NCBI GenBank assembly: GCA_963820075.1 | Contig: CAWFYS010000004.1 | Coordinates: forward strand, 1 to 64,000 | From: Kumtagia sp963820075 | Lineage (GTDB): Bacteria; Pseudomonadota; Alphaproteobacteria; Rhizobiales; Rhizobiaceae | Length of the DNA stretch: 64,000 nt | Direction: 5' to 3' | Shown here: piece after piece, positions 49,601 to 58,282 of the stretch | How positions within the stretch are numbered: position 1 is the stretch's first letter | Layout of the letters: each line of letters opens with the position of its first letter | Made by a program: the position numbers and the translations under genes | The notes under the pieces: model-generated | What the model saw: only the letters and a program-made list of their open reading frames with translations | Database searches by the model: none | What the model was told of the DNA's origin: nothing

Positions 49601-50305
49601 TTACTCGGCCAGGATTGCCGCTGTCTCGTCTAGCTTGGGGCGATTGGCCGGAAGCTGCTCGCCGGTCAGGACATAATAGGCGTTTTCGGCAATATTCGTC
49701 ATGTGGTCGCCGATGCGCTCCAGGTTCTTCGCGCAAAACAGCAGGTGCGTGCAGGCCGTGATGTTGCGCGGATCCTCCATCATGTAGGTTAGGAGTTCAC
49801 GAAACACCGAGGTGTATTTGAGGTCGATCTTCTCGTCGTCGATGCGCAGCGCGCGCAAGGCATCGGGCTTGCGCGACGTATAGGCATCGATCACGTCCGA
49901 AATCTGCGCAAGCACCAGCGTCGCCATTTCGTCTATGCCGTGCGAAAGCGTTCGCGGCGTCGAGCCTTCGGCGATCACGCCGACGCGCTTGGCGACGTTC
50001 TTGGCCAGGTCGCCGATCCGCTCCAGGTCGCCGGCCATGCGGATGGCGCCGAGAACGGCGCGCAGATCCTGCGCCATGGGCTGGCGCTTGGCGATCAGCG
50101 TGATGGCGCGGTCGTCAAGCTGGCGCTGCTTGGCGTCCATCACCGCGTCTTCCGAAATGATCCGCTGGGCAGCGGCGGAGTCGGTGTGGAGCAGCGCGCT
50201 GATGGAGGCACCGACCATGGAGCCGGCCAGATCCGACATTTCGCGGATGAGGTTGTCGATGTTTTCCAGGTCGTGGTCGAAGGAGGATACTGTATGTTCG
50301 CCCAT
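49601..50305 (-). CDS. phoU: phosphate transport system regulator PhoU
   Basis: 234 residues, two PhoU three-helix repeats. FDHDLENIDNLIREMSDLAGS starts the first, and the metal-binding acidic patches are in ERIGDLAKNVAKR and ERIGDHMTNIAENAYY. PhoU links PstB to the sensor kinase and represses the regulon when phosphate is plentiful. It lies 22 bp after pstB and 18 bp before phoB. Confidence 0.97.
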   Translation of the reverse strand: MGEHTVSSFDHDLENIDNLIREMSDLAGSMVGASISALLHTDSAAAQRIISEDAVMDAKQRQLDDRAITLIAKRQPMAQDLRAVLGAIRMAGDLERIGDLAKNVAKRVGVIAEGSTPRTLSHGIDEMATLVLAQISDVIDAYTSRKPDALRALRIDDEKIDLKYTSVFRELLTYMMEDPRNITACTHLLFCAKNLERIGDHMTNIAENAYYVLTGEQLPANRPKLDETAAILAE

Positions 50306-50327
50306 TGCGGTTCCTTCAAAAACGCGC

Positions 50328-51143
<816 letters not shown>

Positions 51144-51156
51144 GTCCTGTAACTCC

Positions 51157-52755
51157 TTACCAGCGGCGCTCGAAGCGCTTGCGCAGAACGACGGCGATGG
51201 CGTTCATCACGATCAGGAACGCCAGCAGGATGAGAATTGCCGCGGACGTCTTCTGCTGGAAACCGGGCTCCGGAAAATCCGCCCACATGAAGATCTGCAC
51301 GGGCAGGATCGTTGCCGGATCGGTGATGCCGCCGGGAATGTCGACGATGAAGGCCACCATGCCGATCATCAGCAGCGGCGCGGTTTCGCCGAGCGCGTGC
51401 GCCATGCCGAGAATGGTGCCTGTCATGATGCCGGGCATGGCCAGCGGCAGCACGTGGTGGAACACGGTCTGCACTTTCGAGGCGCCGATGCCGAGCGCGG
51501 CTTCCCGGATGGATGGCGGCACGGCACGCAAGGAGGCGCGCGAGGCGATAATGATGATCGGCAGCGTCATCAGCGACAGCACCATGCCGCCGACCAGCGG
51601 AGCCGAGCGCGGCAGGCCGAAGAAATTGAGAAACACGGCAAGGCCGAGGAGACCGAACACGATCGAGGGCACCGCGGCGAGGTTGTTGATGTTGACCTCG
51701 ATCAGGGTCGTCAAGCGGTTCTTCGGAGCGAACTCCTCCAGATAAATGGCTGCGGAAACGCCGATCGGGAAGGCGATGGCCACCGTGACTATCATCGTCA
51801 GGAACGAACCGACTACCGCGCCCCAGATGCCGGCGAGTTCCGGCTCGCGGCTTGCGCCGGAGAAGAAAAAGATCGAGTTGAAGCGGGTCTCGGTCAAATG
51901 TTGCGACCGCAGGTCGTCAAGCCAGACGATCTCCTTGTCGGAGATTTTGCGCTGCGCCTCCGGTGCGTCGATGATCCGCAGCGAAGCGGCGGCGGCGGGC
52001 GCGGTGTCGGCCAGCGCCTTGATGACGGTGCCCTTTGCGACGGTTCCGCCCGGCGCGAAGCCCGTGAGCTTCACGACGCCACCATTGATCGTCAGCAGCA
52101 TGGATGCGATGCCGGAGCCCAACTGCACGGAGCCGCCCTCGCCTTCCGCGGCGCCGAGGCCGCGCGCCAGACGGGCGAGCGAGTCGTCGCCGAGCGCGAG
52201 ATCGATTTCGCCCGTCGTCGCGGACGGCGTGACCGTGGTGGCGATCTGCTCCACCGTAGCCTTGTCCGCGAGCAGGCCCTTCAGATAGAGATCGGCGAAA
52301 TCGTCGACCGGAAACGCATAGTCGACGGTCTTGCCAAGCATTGCCGGGTCGGCGGCGATATCCGTGCGCAGCATGACGCCGGCGCCTGTCGAGATAAGTC
52401 CGCGCAGGAGGCGGCGGTCCTGCCGGCTCGTGGCATCGGGAAACTTCGCCGCCAGGGCGTCCTGCAGAATGGCGTCGTAGTTCACCCCGTCGAGCTTCGC
52501 CGGATCGACCTTCGCCGCGGACAGATCGACCGGCAACACCATGTAGTTCATGCGCAGCGCCGGAATCGCCTGGAAGACCACCGTGGAAAGCAGCAGGACC
52601 AGGAAGAACCCGGCCAAGGCAACGGCGCCCGCGCCCAGCCATTTGAAGCGCCACTCGGCGGCATAGCGGGCCTTGAGGCGCGCCTTGGCGGCATCGCCCG
52701 TGTGGAGGCTTGCCGGACGCTTGGCCGCGCCGGGGGTCAGGATCGCGTCAGTCAT
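51157..52755 (-). CDS. pstA: phosphate ABC transporter permease PstA
   Basis: 532 residues, much longer than the roughly 296 of E. coli. A cytoplasmic start and a membrane segment (LAGFFLVLLLSTVVFQAI) are followed by an extra periplasmic region of about 220 residues (DUF3333-like). The permease core then follows with GVSAAIYLEEFAPKN (the EAA-like loop), SIVFGLLGLAVFLNF and HHVLPLAMPGIMTGTILGMAHALGETAPLLMIG. The long form is usual in Rhizobiales. Its start overlaps the pstC stop by 8 bases. Confidence 0.95.
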   Translation of the reverse strand: MTDAILTPGAAKRPASLHTGDAAKARLKARYAAEWRFKWLGAGAVALAGFFLVLLLSTVVFQAIPALRMNYMVLPVDLSAAKVDPAKLDGVNYDAILQDALAAKFPDATSRQDRRLLRGLISTGAGVMLRTDIAADPAMLGKTVDYAFPVDDFADLYLKGLLADKATVEQIATTVTPSATTGEIDLALGDDSLARLARGLGAAEGEGGSVQLGSGIASMLLTINGGVVKLTGFAPGGTVAKGTVIKALADTAPAAAASLRIIDAPEAQRKISDKEIVWLDDLRSQHLTETRFNSIFFFSGASREPELAGIWGAVVGSFLTMIVTVAIAFPIGVSAAIYLEEFAPKNRLTTLIEVNINNLAAVPSIVFGLLGLAVFLNFFGLPRSAPLVGGMVLSLMTLPIIIIASRASLRAVPPSIREAALGIGASKVQTVFHHVLPLAMPGIMTGTILGMAHALGETAPLLMIGMVAFIVDIPGGITDPATILPVQIFMWADFPEPGFQQKTSAAILILLAFLIVMNAIAVVLRKRFERRW

Positions 52756-54136
52756 ATTGCTCTCGATACTTCCGGACCACGTGAAGGGCAATTACGTTGA
52801 GGGCGAGCGTAATGCAGAACAGCACCAGGCCGAGCGCGAAGGCGGCGAGCGTCTTGGCGCTGTCGAATTCCTGGTCGCCGACCAGCAGCGTAACGATCTG
52901 CACGGTCACGGTGGTGACCGCCTCAAGCGGATTGAGGGTGAGATTGGCGGCAAGGCCGGCCGCCATGACCACGATCATCGTCTCGCCGATGGCGCGGCTG
53001 ACGGCGAGCAGCATGGCGGACACGACGCCCGGCAGGGCGGCGGGGAGCACGACCTTGCGGATCGTTTCCGATTTGGTCGCCCCGAGGCCGGCCGAACCGT
53101 CCCGAAGCGACTGCGGCACGGCGTTGATCACATCGTCGGAAAGCGACGACACGAACGGGATGATCATGATGCCCATCACGACGCCAGCGGCCAGGGCCGA
53201 TTCCGAGGCCACTCCCAGACCGACGCTCTCGCCGAGACCACGGAAGAAGGGCGCGACCGTCAGCGCGGCGAAAAAGCCGTAGACCACTGTCGGGATGCCG
53301 GCGAGAATTTCCAGGACGGGCTTGGCGACGGCGCGAACCTGCTTGGAGGCATAGTCGGAAAGGTAGATCGCAGCCATCAGGCCGACTGGTGCGGCGACGA
53401 CCATGGCGATCAGCGTGATCAGCAGCGTGCCGACGAAAAGCGGAACAATGCCGAAAATATCCTCGTTGACGGCGCCGGCCTCGGTGCCCGCGCCGGTGAA
53501 GGCGCTCTGCGGCGACCAGTGCGTGCCGAACAGGAATTTGTAGATCGGGACCTGCTGGAAGAAGCGCAGCGATTCGAAGATCAGGGACAGGACGATGCCG
53601 ACCGTGGTCAGGATCGCCACGACGGAGCATGCGATGAGGAAGGCCTTGAGTATGCGCTCCACGACATGGCGGGCGCGATATTTCGGCTCGATGCGCGTCC
53701 AGGCGAACCAGCCGCCGGCGGCGGCAAGCGCAAGCGAGACGATCCAGATTATTCCGGCGCTCCAGGCATGGACCGATTTGAACGCCTCGGCAGCCGCCAT
53801 CTTGGTCGCGTCGGTGAAGCCGACGATGCCACCGAACGCGATGGCGCGCGCGTCGCGGATAAAAGCCTCCACCTGCGGAAGCCCCATCGCGGAAAGCTCG
53901 GAAGCGAAACGGCCGGCAACGATCCGGGACTCGATCCCAGGAGTGACGACCGCCCAGATAGCAATCGCGAGCAAGGCTGGCCCGGCCGCGAATAGGGCCA
54001 GGAACATTCCGTGCGTGCCGGGAAGCGAGTGCAGGCGCGAAATCTCGCCGTCCACCTTGGCGAGCGCGCGCGAACGGCCGGCGAAAAAGCAGCCGGCAAA
54101 AAGAACTAGGAGAAGAAGCACGAGATAGAAAATCAT
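52748..54136 (-). CDS. pstC: phosphate ABC transporter permease PstC
   Basis: 462 residues from the ATG at 54136, longer than the E. coli protein (about 319). The N-terminal 170 residues form a PstC_N-like extension with two membrane segments (FYLVLLLLVLFAGCFFAGRS). The permease core is later (PVGLMAAIYLSDYASK, AGIPTVVYGFFAALTVAPFF, RKVVLPAALPGVVSAMLLAVSRAIGETMIVVMAAG). It forms the channel with PstA. 109 bp downstream of pstS. Confidence 0.95.
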   Translation of the reverse strand: MIFYLVLLLLVLFAGCFFAGRSRALAKVDGEISRLHSLPGTHGMFLALFAAGPALLAIAIWAVVTPGIESRIVAGRFASELSAMGLPQVEAFIRDARAIAFGGIVGFTDATKMAAAEAFKSVHAWSAGIIWIVSLALAAAGGWFAWTRIEPKYRARHVVERILKAFLIACSVVAILTTVGIVLSLIFESLRFFQQVPIYKFLFGTHWSPQSAFTGAGTEAGAVNEDIFGIVPLFVGTLLITLIAMVVAAPVGLMAAIYLSDYASKQVRAVAKPVLEILAGIPTVVYGFFAALTVAPFFRGLGESVGLGVASESALAAGVVMGIMIIPFVSSLSDDVINAVPQSLRDGSAGLGATKSETIRKVVLPAALPGVVSAMLLAVSRAIGETMIVVMAAGLAANLTLNPLEAVTTVTVQIVTLLVGDQEFDSAKTLAAFALGLVLFCITLALNVIALHVVRKYREQYD

Positions 54137-54245
54137 TGCCAACGGCCCCTGAACCCCGCACGGCGGGAAACGGGCACGGCGCCGGTGCGCCATGCCCCAA
54201 TTCGCGGTCAGATGGCCCGGAGCAAGGTCCGGTCCGGGCCGGGCA

Positions 54246-55250
54246 TCAGGAACCCATGCCCTTCAGCGCCTTCGCCTGCTCGGCGACTGCGGCGCGGTCG
54301 GCATCCGGCAGCGGGATCAAGCCCTTGTCGGCGAGATAGCCTTCCGGCCCCCAGGCCGCGTCGGAGGTGTATTCGGCAATGAACTCGTTCATGCCGGGAA
54401 TGACGCCGACATGCTCCTTCTTGGCATAGACGAACAGCGATCGGGATACTCCGTAGTCGCCCGACGCGATGTTCTCGAAGGTCGGCTCGACGCCGTCGAT
54501 CTTGTGGCCCTGCAGCTTGTCGGCGTTCTGGTCGAGGAAGGAGAAGCCGAACACGCCGAAGGCGTTCGGGTTGGCTTCGAGCTTCTGGACGATGAGGTTG
54601 TCATTCTCGCCGGCTTCCACGAAGGTGCCATCCTCCCGGATCTCGCCGCAGCCCTTCTCGTTTGCGGCCTTGACCTCTTCCTGGCAGGCGGCGTCCATGA
54701 CCAGTTCGACGAAGGCGTCGCGCGTGCCCGATGTCGGCGGCGGACCCAGGACCTCGATCTTGGTGGCCGGCAGCGAGGCATCGATGTCGGACCAGTTGAT
54801 GTACGGGTTGGCCACGACCTTGCCGTCCACGGCGACATTCTTGGCGAGCGCCTTGAAAATCTGCTCCTTGGTCAGGTCGACGGCCGCGCCGCTCTTGGAA
54901 TTGGCCAGCACGATGCCGTCGAAACCGACCTTGATTTCGACCGGCGTGACGCCGGCGGACTTGCAGCTTTCCAACTCGCCGTCCTTCATGGCGCGCGAGG
55001 CGTTGGTGAAGTCGGGCGTCTTCTCGCCTACGCCGCTGCAGAACAGCTTCATGCCGCCGCCGGTGCCGGTCGACTCGACCACTGGCGTCTTGAACTGGCC
55101 GCCCTGACCGAGCTTCTCGGCGACGGCGGTGGTGAACGGAAACACGGTGGACGAGCCGACGATCTGGATCTGGTCGCGGGCGGCGGCATAGCCGGCCGAG
55201 GCGGCAAGCGCCAGGGCGGCGGTCGACGCCGTAAGAATAGCTTTTTTCAT
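54246..55250 (-). CDS. pstS: periplasmic phosphate-binding protein PstS
   Basis: 334 residues from the ATG at 55250. The N-terminus is a signal peptide (MKKAILTASTAALALAASAG, cleaved near YAAARD). IVGSSTVFPFTTAVAEKLG and STGTGGGMKLFCSG carry the phosphate-binding loops (Ser/Thr), and TSGTRDAFVELVM continues the ligand shell. It is first in the pst operon and preceded by a PHO box at 55326-55343, so it should be phosphate-starvation induced through PhoB. Confidence 0.96.
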   Translation of the reverse strand: MKKAILTASTAALALAASAGYAAARDQIQIVGSSTVFPFTTAVAEKLGQGGQFKTPVVESTGTGGGMKLFCSGVGEKTPDFTNASRAMKDGELESCKSAGVTPVEIKVGFDGIVLANSKSGAAVDLTKEQIFKALAKNVAVDGKVVANPYINWSDIDASLPATKIEVLGPPPTSGTRDAFVELVMDAACQEEVKAANEKGCGEIREDGTFVEAGENDNLIVQKLEANPNAFGVFGFSFLDQNADKLQGHKIDGVEPTFENIASGDYGVSRSLFVYAKKEHVGVIPGMNEFIAEYTSDAAWGPEGYLADKGLIPLPDADRAAVAEQAKALKGMGS

Positions 55251-55325
55251 TTGCCTGCTCCTGTCGGAAATTTTTTGGCTTCGGACGCTTTCAGCGGCGT
55301 CGTGGAGAGGCATTAGCGGGGCACT

Positions 55326-55343
55326 GTAACAGTTGCATGACAG
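55326..55343 (-). promoter_or_regulatory. PHO box upstream of pstS
   Basis: On the minus strand it reads CTGTCATGCAACTGTTAC: two 7-bp half sites (CTGTCAT and CTGTTAC) separated by 4 bp, an excellent match to the PhoB consensus (CTGTCAT-N4-CTGTCAT). It lies 76 bp upstream of the pstS start, the right place for activation. Confidence 0.9.
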
Positions 55344-55441
55344 TTTCGTGTCTAACGGATTGCCGAACTCCGCTGGTCCCGACGCCTGCGAACGGTCATT
55401 ATCCGCCCCGGTTGCCGTTGCGACAACAGCATAAATGCAAG

Positions 55442-55546
55442 CTAAGCAGGATTCGGAAAAATGTCTCACGGCTTTCCGACAGAAACGTGCGACAAAACAA
55501 GAGGCTAGCAGGCGAAGCGTGGGCGAAGCCACGCAAGTCTGCTTAG
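55442..55546 (+). repeat. family A palindromic element, copy 4 (intergenic)
   Basis: 105 bp between pstS and purK with ends CTAAGCAG and CTGCTTAG. One base is missing from the internal CTAAGCAGG (reads CTAGCAGG), and there are a few other substitutions relative to copies 1 and 3. Confidence 0.9.
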
Positions 55547-55566
55547 GGCAGATCTCGCCGGCTGGA

Positions 55567-56646
55567 TCACGAGCGGCGGCTCAGCCGCGTGAAATGCCCC
55601 ATCTTGCGGCCCGGCCGCGCCTGCGCCTTGCCGTAGAGATGAAGCAGCAGGTCCGGCTCGGCGAGCAGCGCCGGCGCGCGCCGGATGTCGTGCCCGATCA
55701 GGTTTTCCATCACGCAGTCGCTGTGGCGGTTGGCTGTGCCCAACGGCAGTCCGGCGACCGCCCGAATATGCTGTTCGAATTGCGAGACGGCGCAGGCAGC
55801 CTCCGTCCAATGGCCCGAATTGTGGACACGCGGCGCGATCTCGTTGGCGAGAAGCCGCCCGCCGGGCAACACGAAGAACTCGACGCCGATCACGCCGACA
55901 TAGTCCAGCGCTTTCAGGATCGAGAAGGCGGCGTTTCGCGCCGCATCGGACGTCGCCGGCGAAACGGCCGCCGGCACGGTGGATTTATGCAGTATGCCGT
56001 CGCGGTGAATATTCTCGGCCGGATCGTAGGACGCCATCGCACCGTCCGCGCCGCGCGCGGCTATGATCGAAATCTCGCGCTCGAACGGCACGAGACTTTC
56101 AAGGATCAGCGGCACGCCGCCCATGGCCGCGAAGGCGCCGGCCGGATCGCCGGCAAAATCGCGGAAAAAGCGTTGACCCTTGCCGTCATAACCCAGGCGC
56201 CGCGTCTTCAGAATCCCGTTACCGCCGAACGCCGCGAGGCCGGCGACGACATCGTCGTCGCTGTCGATCGCCCGGTAGGCCGCTGTCGCGACGCCGACGC
56301 CGTTGAGGAACGACTTTTCAGCAAGGCGGTCCTGGGCGGTTTCGAGGGCCGCGGCCGGCGGATGGACCGGCACCTGACCGGATAGCCGCCGGGCCGCCTC
56401 GACCGGTACGTTCTCGAACTCATATGTAACCGCGTCGGACTGCCGCGCCAGCTCGTCCAGGGCCGCCGGCTCGTCATAGGCTGCCGTGATCTGAAGATTG
56501 GCGACCTGTGCTGCGGGACAATCCGCCTGCGGCTCCAGAATGACGGTACGGTAGCCGAGACGAGCCGCGGCCATCGCCAGCATGCGGCCGAGCTGGCCGC
56601 CGCCAAGAATGCCGATGGTGGAACCGGGAGGAAGCGGCCGGCTCAT
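55567..56646 (-). CDS. purK: 5-(carboxyamino)imidazole ribonucleotide synthase
   Basis: 359 residues from the ATG at 56646. GILGGGQLGRMLAMAAARLG is the N-terminal nucleotide-fold motif. The ATP-grasp segments KTRRLGYDGKGQRFF, ILESLVPFEREISIIAARG and NEIAPRVHNSGHWTEAA are clear. It carboxylates AIR in de novo purine synthesis; PurE then rearranges the product. The ATG overlaps the corrected purE stop by three bases (GCATGAGC). Confidence 0.95.
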   Translation of the reverse strand: MSRPLPPGSTIGILGGGQLGRMLAMAAARLGYRTVILEPQADCPAAQVANLQITAAYDEPAALDELARQSDAVTYEFENVPVEAARRLSGQVPVHPPAAALETAQDRLAEKSFLNGVGVATAAYRAIDSDDDVVAGLAAFGGNGILKTRRLGYDGKGQRFFRDFAGDPAGAFAAMGGVPLILESLVPFEREISIIAARGADGAMASYDPAENIHRDGILHKSTVPAAVSPATSDAARNAAFSILKALDYVGVIGVEFFVLPGGRLLANEIAPRVHNSGHWTEAACAVSQFEQHIRAVAGLPLGTANRHSDCVMENLIGHDIRRAPALLAEPDLLLHLYGKAQARPGRKMGHFTRLSRRS

Positions 56647-57138
56647 GCTTCGGAAGGAATTTCGGCAACGGCCGCCGTCTGGCGCGCCCGCCAATCGTCA
56701 AGCCGTGCCGCCAGCGCCGTCGTCGCCAAGCGCCAGCACCGCCGCCGCGAGCAGCGCCGCGTTGACGGCGCCGGCTCGCCCGATCGCCAGCGTCCCCACC
56801 GGGATGCCGGCCGGCATCTGCACGATCGAAAGCAAGGAGTCCTGCCCGGACAATGCCTTTGACTCGACCGGCACGCCGAACACCGGCAGCGGCGTCAGCG
56901 CGGCTGTCATGCCGGGAAGATGCGCCGCACCGCCCGCGCCCGCGACGATCACCTTGTAGCCCGCGGCCTTCGCGCCGGTCGCGAATTCGTAGAGCCGCGC
57001 CGGCGTCCGGTGCGCGGATACGATCCGGTCATCATGCGAAACGCCGAGCGCGTCCAGCGTCTCGGCGGCGTGGCGCATCGTTTCCCAGTCGGACTGGCTG
57101 CCCATGATGATCGCCACGTCTGCTCTGTTTTCGGCCAC
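56643..57138 (-). CDS. purE: N5-CAIR mutase, one frame disruption
   Basis: Starts at GTG 57138. IIMGSQSDWETMRHAAETLDALGV, DRIVSAHRTPARLYEFA, VIVAGAGGAAHLPGMTAA and the GIPVGTLAIGRAGAVNAALLAA segment contain the active-site Ser, His and Gly-rich loops. As written, the frame ends early at 56698. Removing one base near 56719 restores the family C-terminus, RLDDWRARQTAAVAEIPSEA, with TGA at 56643-56645, giving about 165 residues. Coupled to purK. Confidence 0.9.
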
Positions 57139-57201
57139 GATCCTGCTCCCGGCGCAATGTCGGCGCTTAGCCGAAATCCGCCGTGGCGGCAAGGAAAGCC
57201 G

Positions 57202-57405
57202 TCAGGCGATGATGTCCGGGATGATCCGGTCCTCGAGCTTCGCCAGCCGGTCCTTGATCAGAAGTTTTTTCTTCTTCATGCGCTGGATCTGCAGCGGATC
57301 GCACGACATGGCGATCATGGCGTTTATGGCGGCGTCGAAATCGGCGTGTTCCTGCTTTAATTTCGCAAACTCAAGACGAATCTCGGTCTGATCCTGGTCC
57401 GACAT
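57202..57405 (-). CDS. YdcH/DUF465-family small protein
   Basis: 67 residues from the ATG at 57405: an alpha-helical coiled hairpin (EIRLEFAKLKQEHADFDAAINAM; QIQRMKKKKLLIKDRLAKLEDRIIPDIIA). The KxKKLLIKDRI segment is diagnostic of DUF465. It lies upstream of purE on the same strand, with 63 bp between. Function unknown. Confidence 0.87.
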   Translation of the reverse strand: MSDQDQTEIRLEFAKLKQEHADFDAAINAMIAMSCDPLQIQRMKKKKLLIKDRLAKLEDRIIPDIIA

Positions 57406-57638
57406 GGTTTCCGTCAGCAGAAAGTCGGCGCTGCGTGCGCCAATCAGGGCGGGTCCGGGCGCGCTAGCCCACCCGGCGCGGATTGAATAGCACATTTCAT
57501 CGTGTCAGGAAATGCTACCAGATCGTATTCGACAACGCCGCAATCTGGTGGCAGAGTGTCATCGTACCGTCACAGCCGGGAAGGGCGGACGACTGTCGGG
57601 CGTGTGCGATCGAGGAAACCATTAAGGGAGCACCAACT

Positions 57639-57815
57639 ATGTCTCTTGCCAACCATCTTGACGAACTGCAGCGGAAGCACGGCGAGATAGAGCGGCAAAT
57701 CGACGAGGCCATGAGCCATCCTTCGGTTGACGACTTGGAAATCGTGAATCTCAAGCGGCGCAAGTTGGCCATCAAGGACGAGATTCAGAAGCTTCAACTG
57801 CACACTACGCACTAA
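57639..57815 (+). CDS. YdcH/DUF465-family small protein
   Basis: 58 residues, MSLANHLDELQRKHGEIERQ to LQLHTTH, with the DUF465 motif NLKRRKLAIKDEIQKL. Preceded by AAGGGAG. It is divergent from the 57202 copy, making a head-to-head pair of paralogues. A hairpin terminator follows at 57825. Function unknown; small helical proteins of this family are abundant in rhizobia. Confidence 0.88.
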   Translation: MSLANHLDELQRKHGEIERQIDEAMSHPSVDDLEIVNLKRRKLAIKDEIQKLQLHTTH

Positions 57816-58282
57816 GGAGCAAGGAGGCCCTTGTCGTAGGGCCTATTTCCGACGGCCGGCAGTGCCCGACGCGTGCCGGGAGCGGATAAAAATATCGCCC
57901 GCCGTCGTCGGCGTCGGATGCGAAGGTCCGCCCCGAAGGCCGCCGTGCAAGCGCGTATCACGCATTGCCGGATATCGGCTGTCTATGAGCTTCTCAAGGC
58001 AGCCGCCGTGATCCCGTTCATCGCCGTGCCGGCGCTCAAGGCATCGGTCGCGTGCGCGATATTGTTCATCAATCTTCCGCCGCTGAAATGCTCAATAGTC
58101 GGCACGCCGCCATTCGCCCCACGTGGGAAAGCAGCCATCAAAACAGGAAGCGGCGAGCGGCGACCGGCCCTCCCTTGGCATTTGATGCCCGCGCAGAAGG
58201 GGCAGCACAAACGGTCAAAGCTTAAATAGCTGTCGTCTCTTGTCAGTGACTGATAGACATCTGAAACCGCCAGGACCGGGCG
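57816..58282. other. 467-bp region with no convincing gene
   Basis: After the terminator hairpin (57825-57849) I see no reading frame with recognisable protein features on either strand. Two weak open frames exist (57873-58229 plus, 57983-58210 minus), but neither has a clear ribosome-binding site or known motif. It lies downstream of dnaE2 (minus strand). Confidence 0.4.
57825..57849 (+). terminator. probable rho-independent terminator
   Basis: AGGCCC, a 7-base loop and GGGCCT form a stem just 10 bases after the YdcH stop codon, followed by ATTTCC. The T-tract is short, so efficiency is uncertain. Confidence 0.6.

Larger units (their letters stand above)
55251..55566. other. intergenic region holding PHO box and family A element
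   Basis: 316 bp between pstS and the purK 3' end. It contains the pstS promoter region with a PHO box (55326-55343) and the family A copy at 55442-55546. No gene seen. Confidence 0.7.

Noticed and set aside
57873..58229. A 118-residue open frame downstream of the YdcH gene
   Set aside because: No ribosome-binding site, basic low-complexity start and no recognisable motif. Treated as non-coding.
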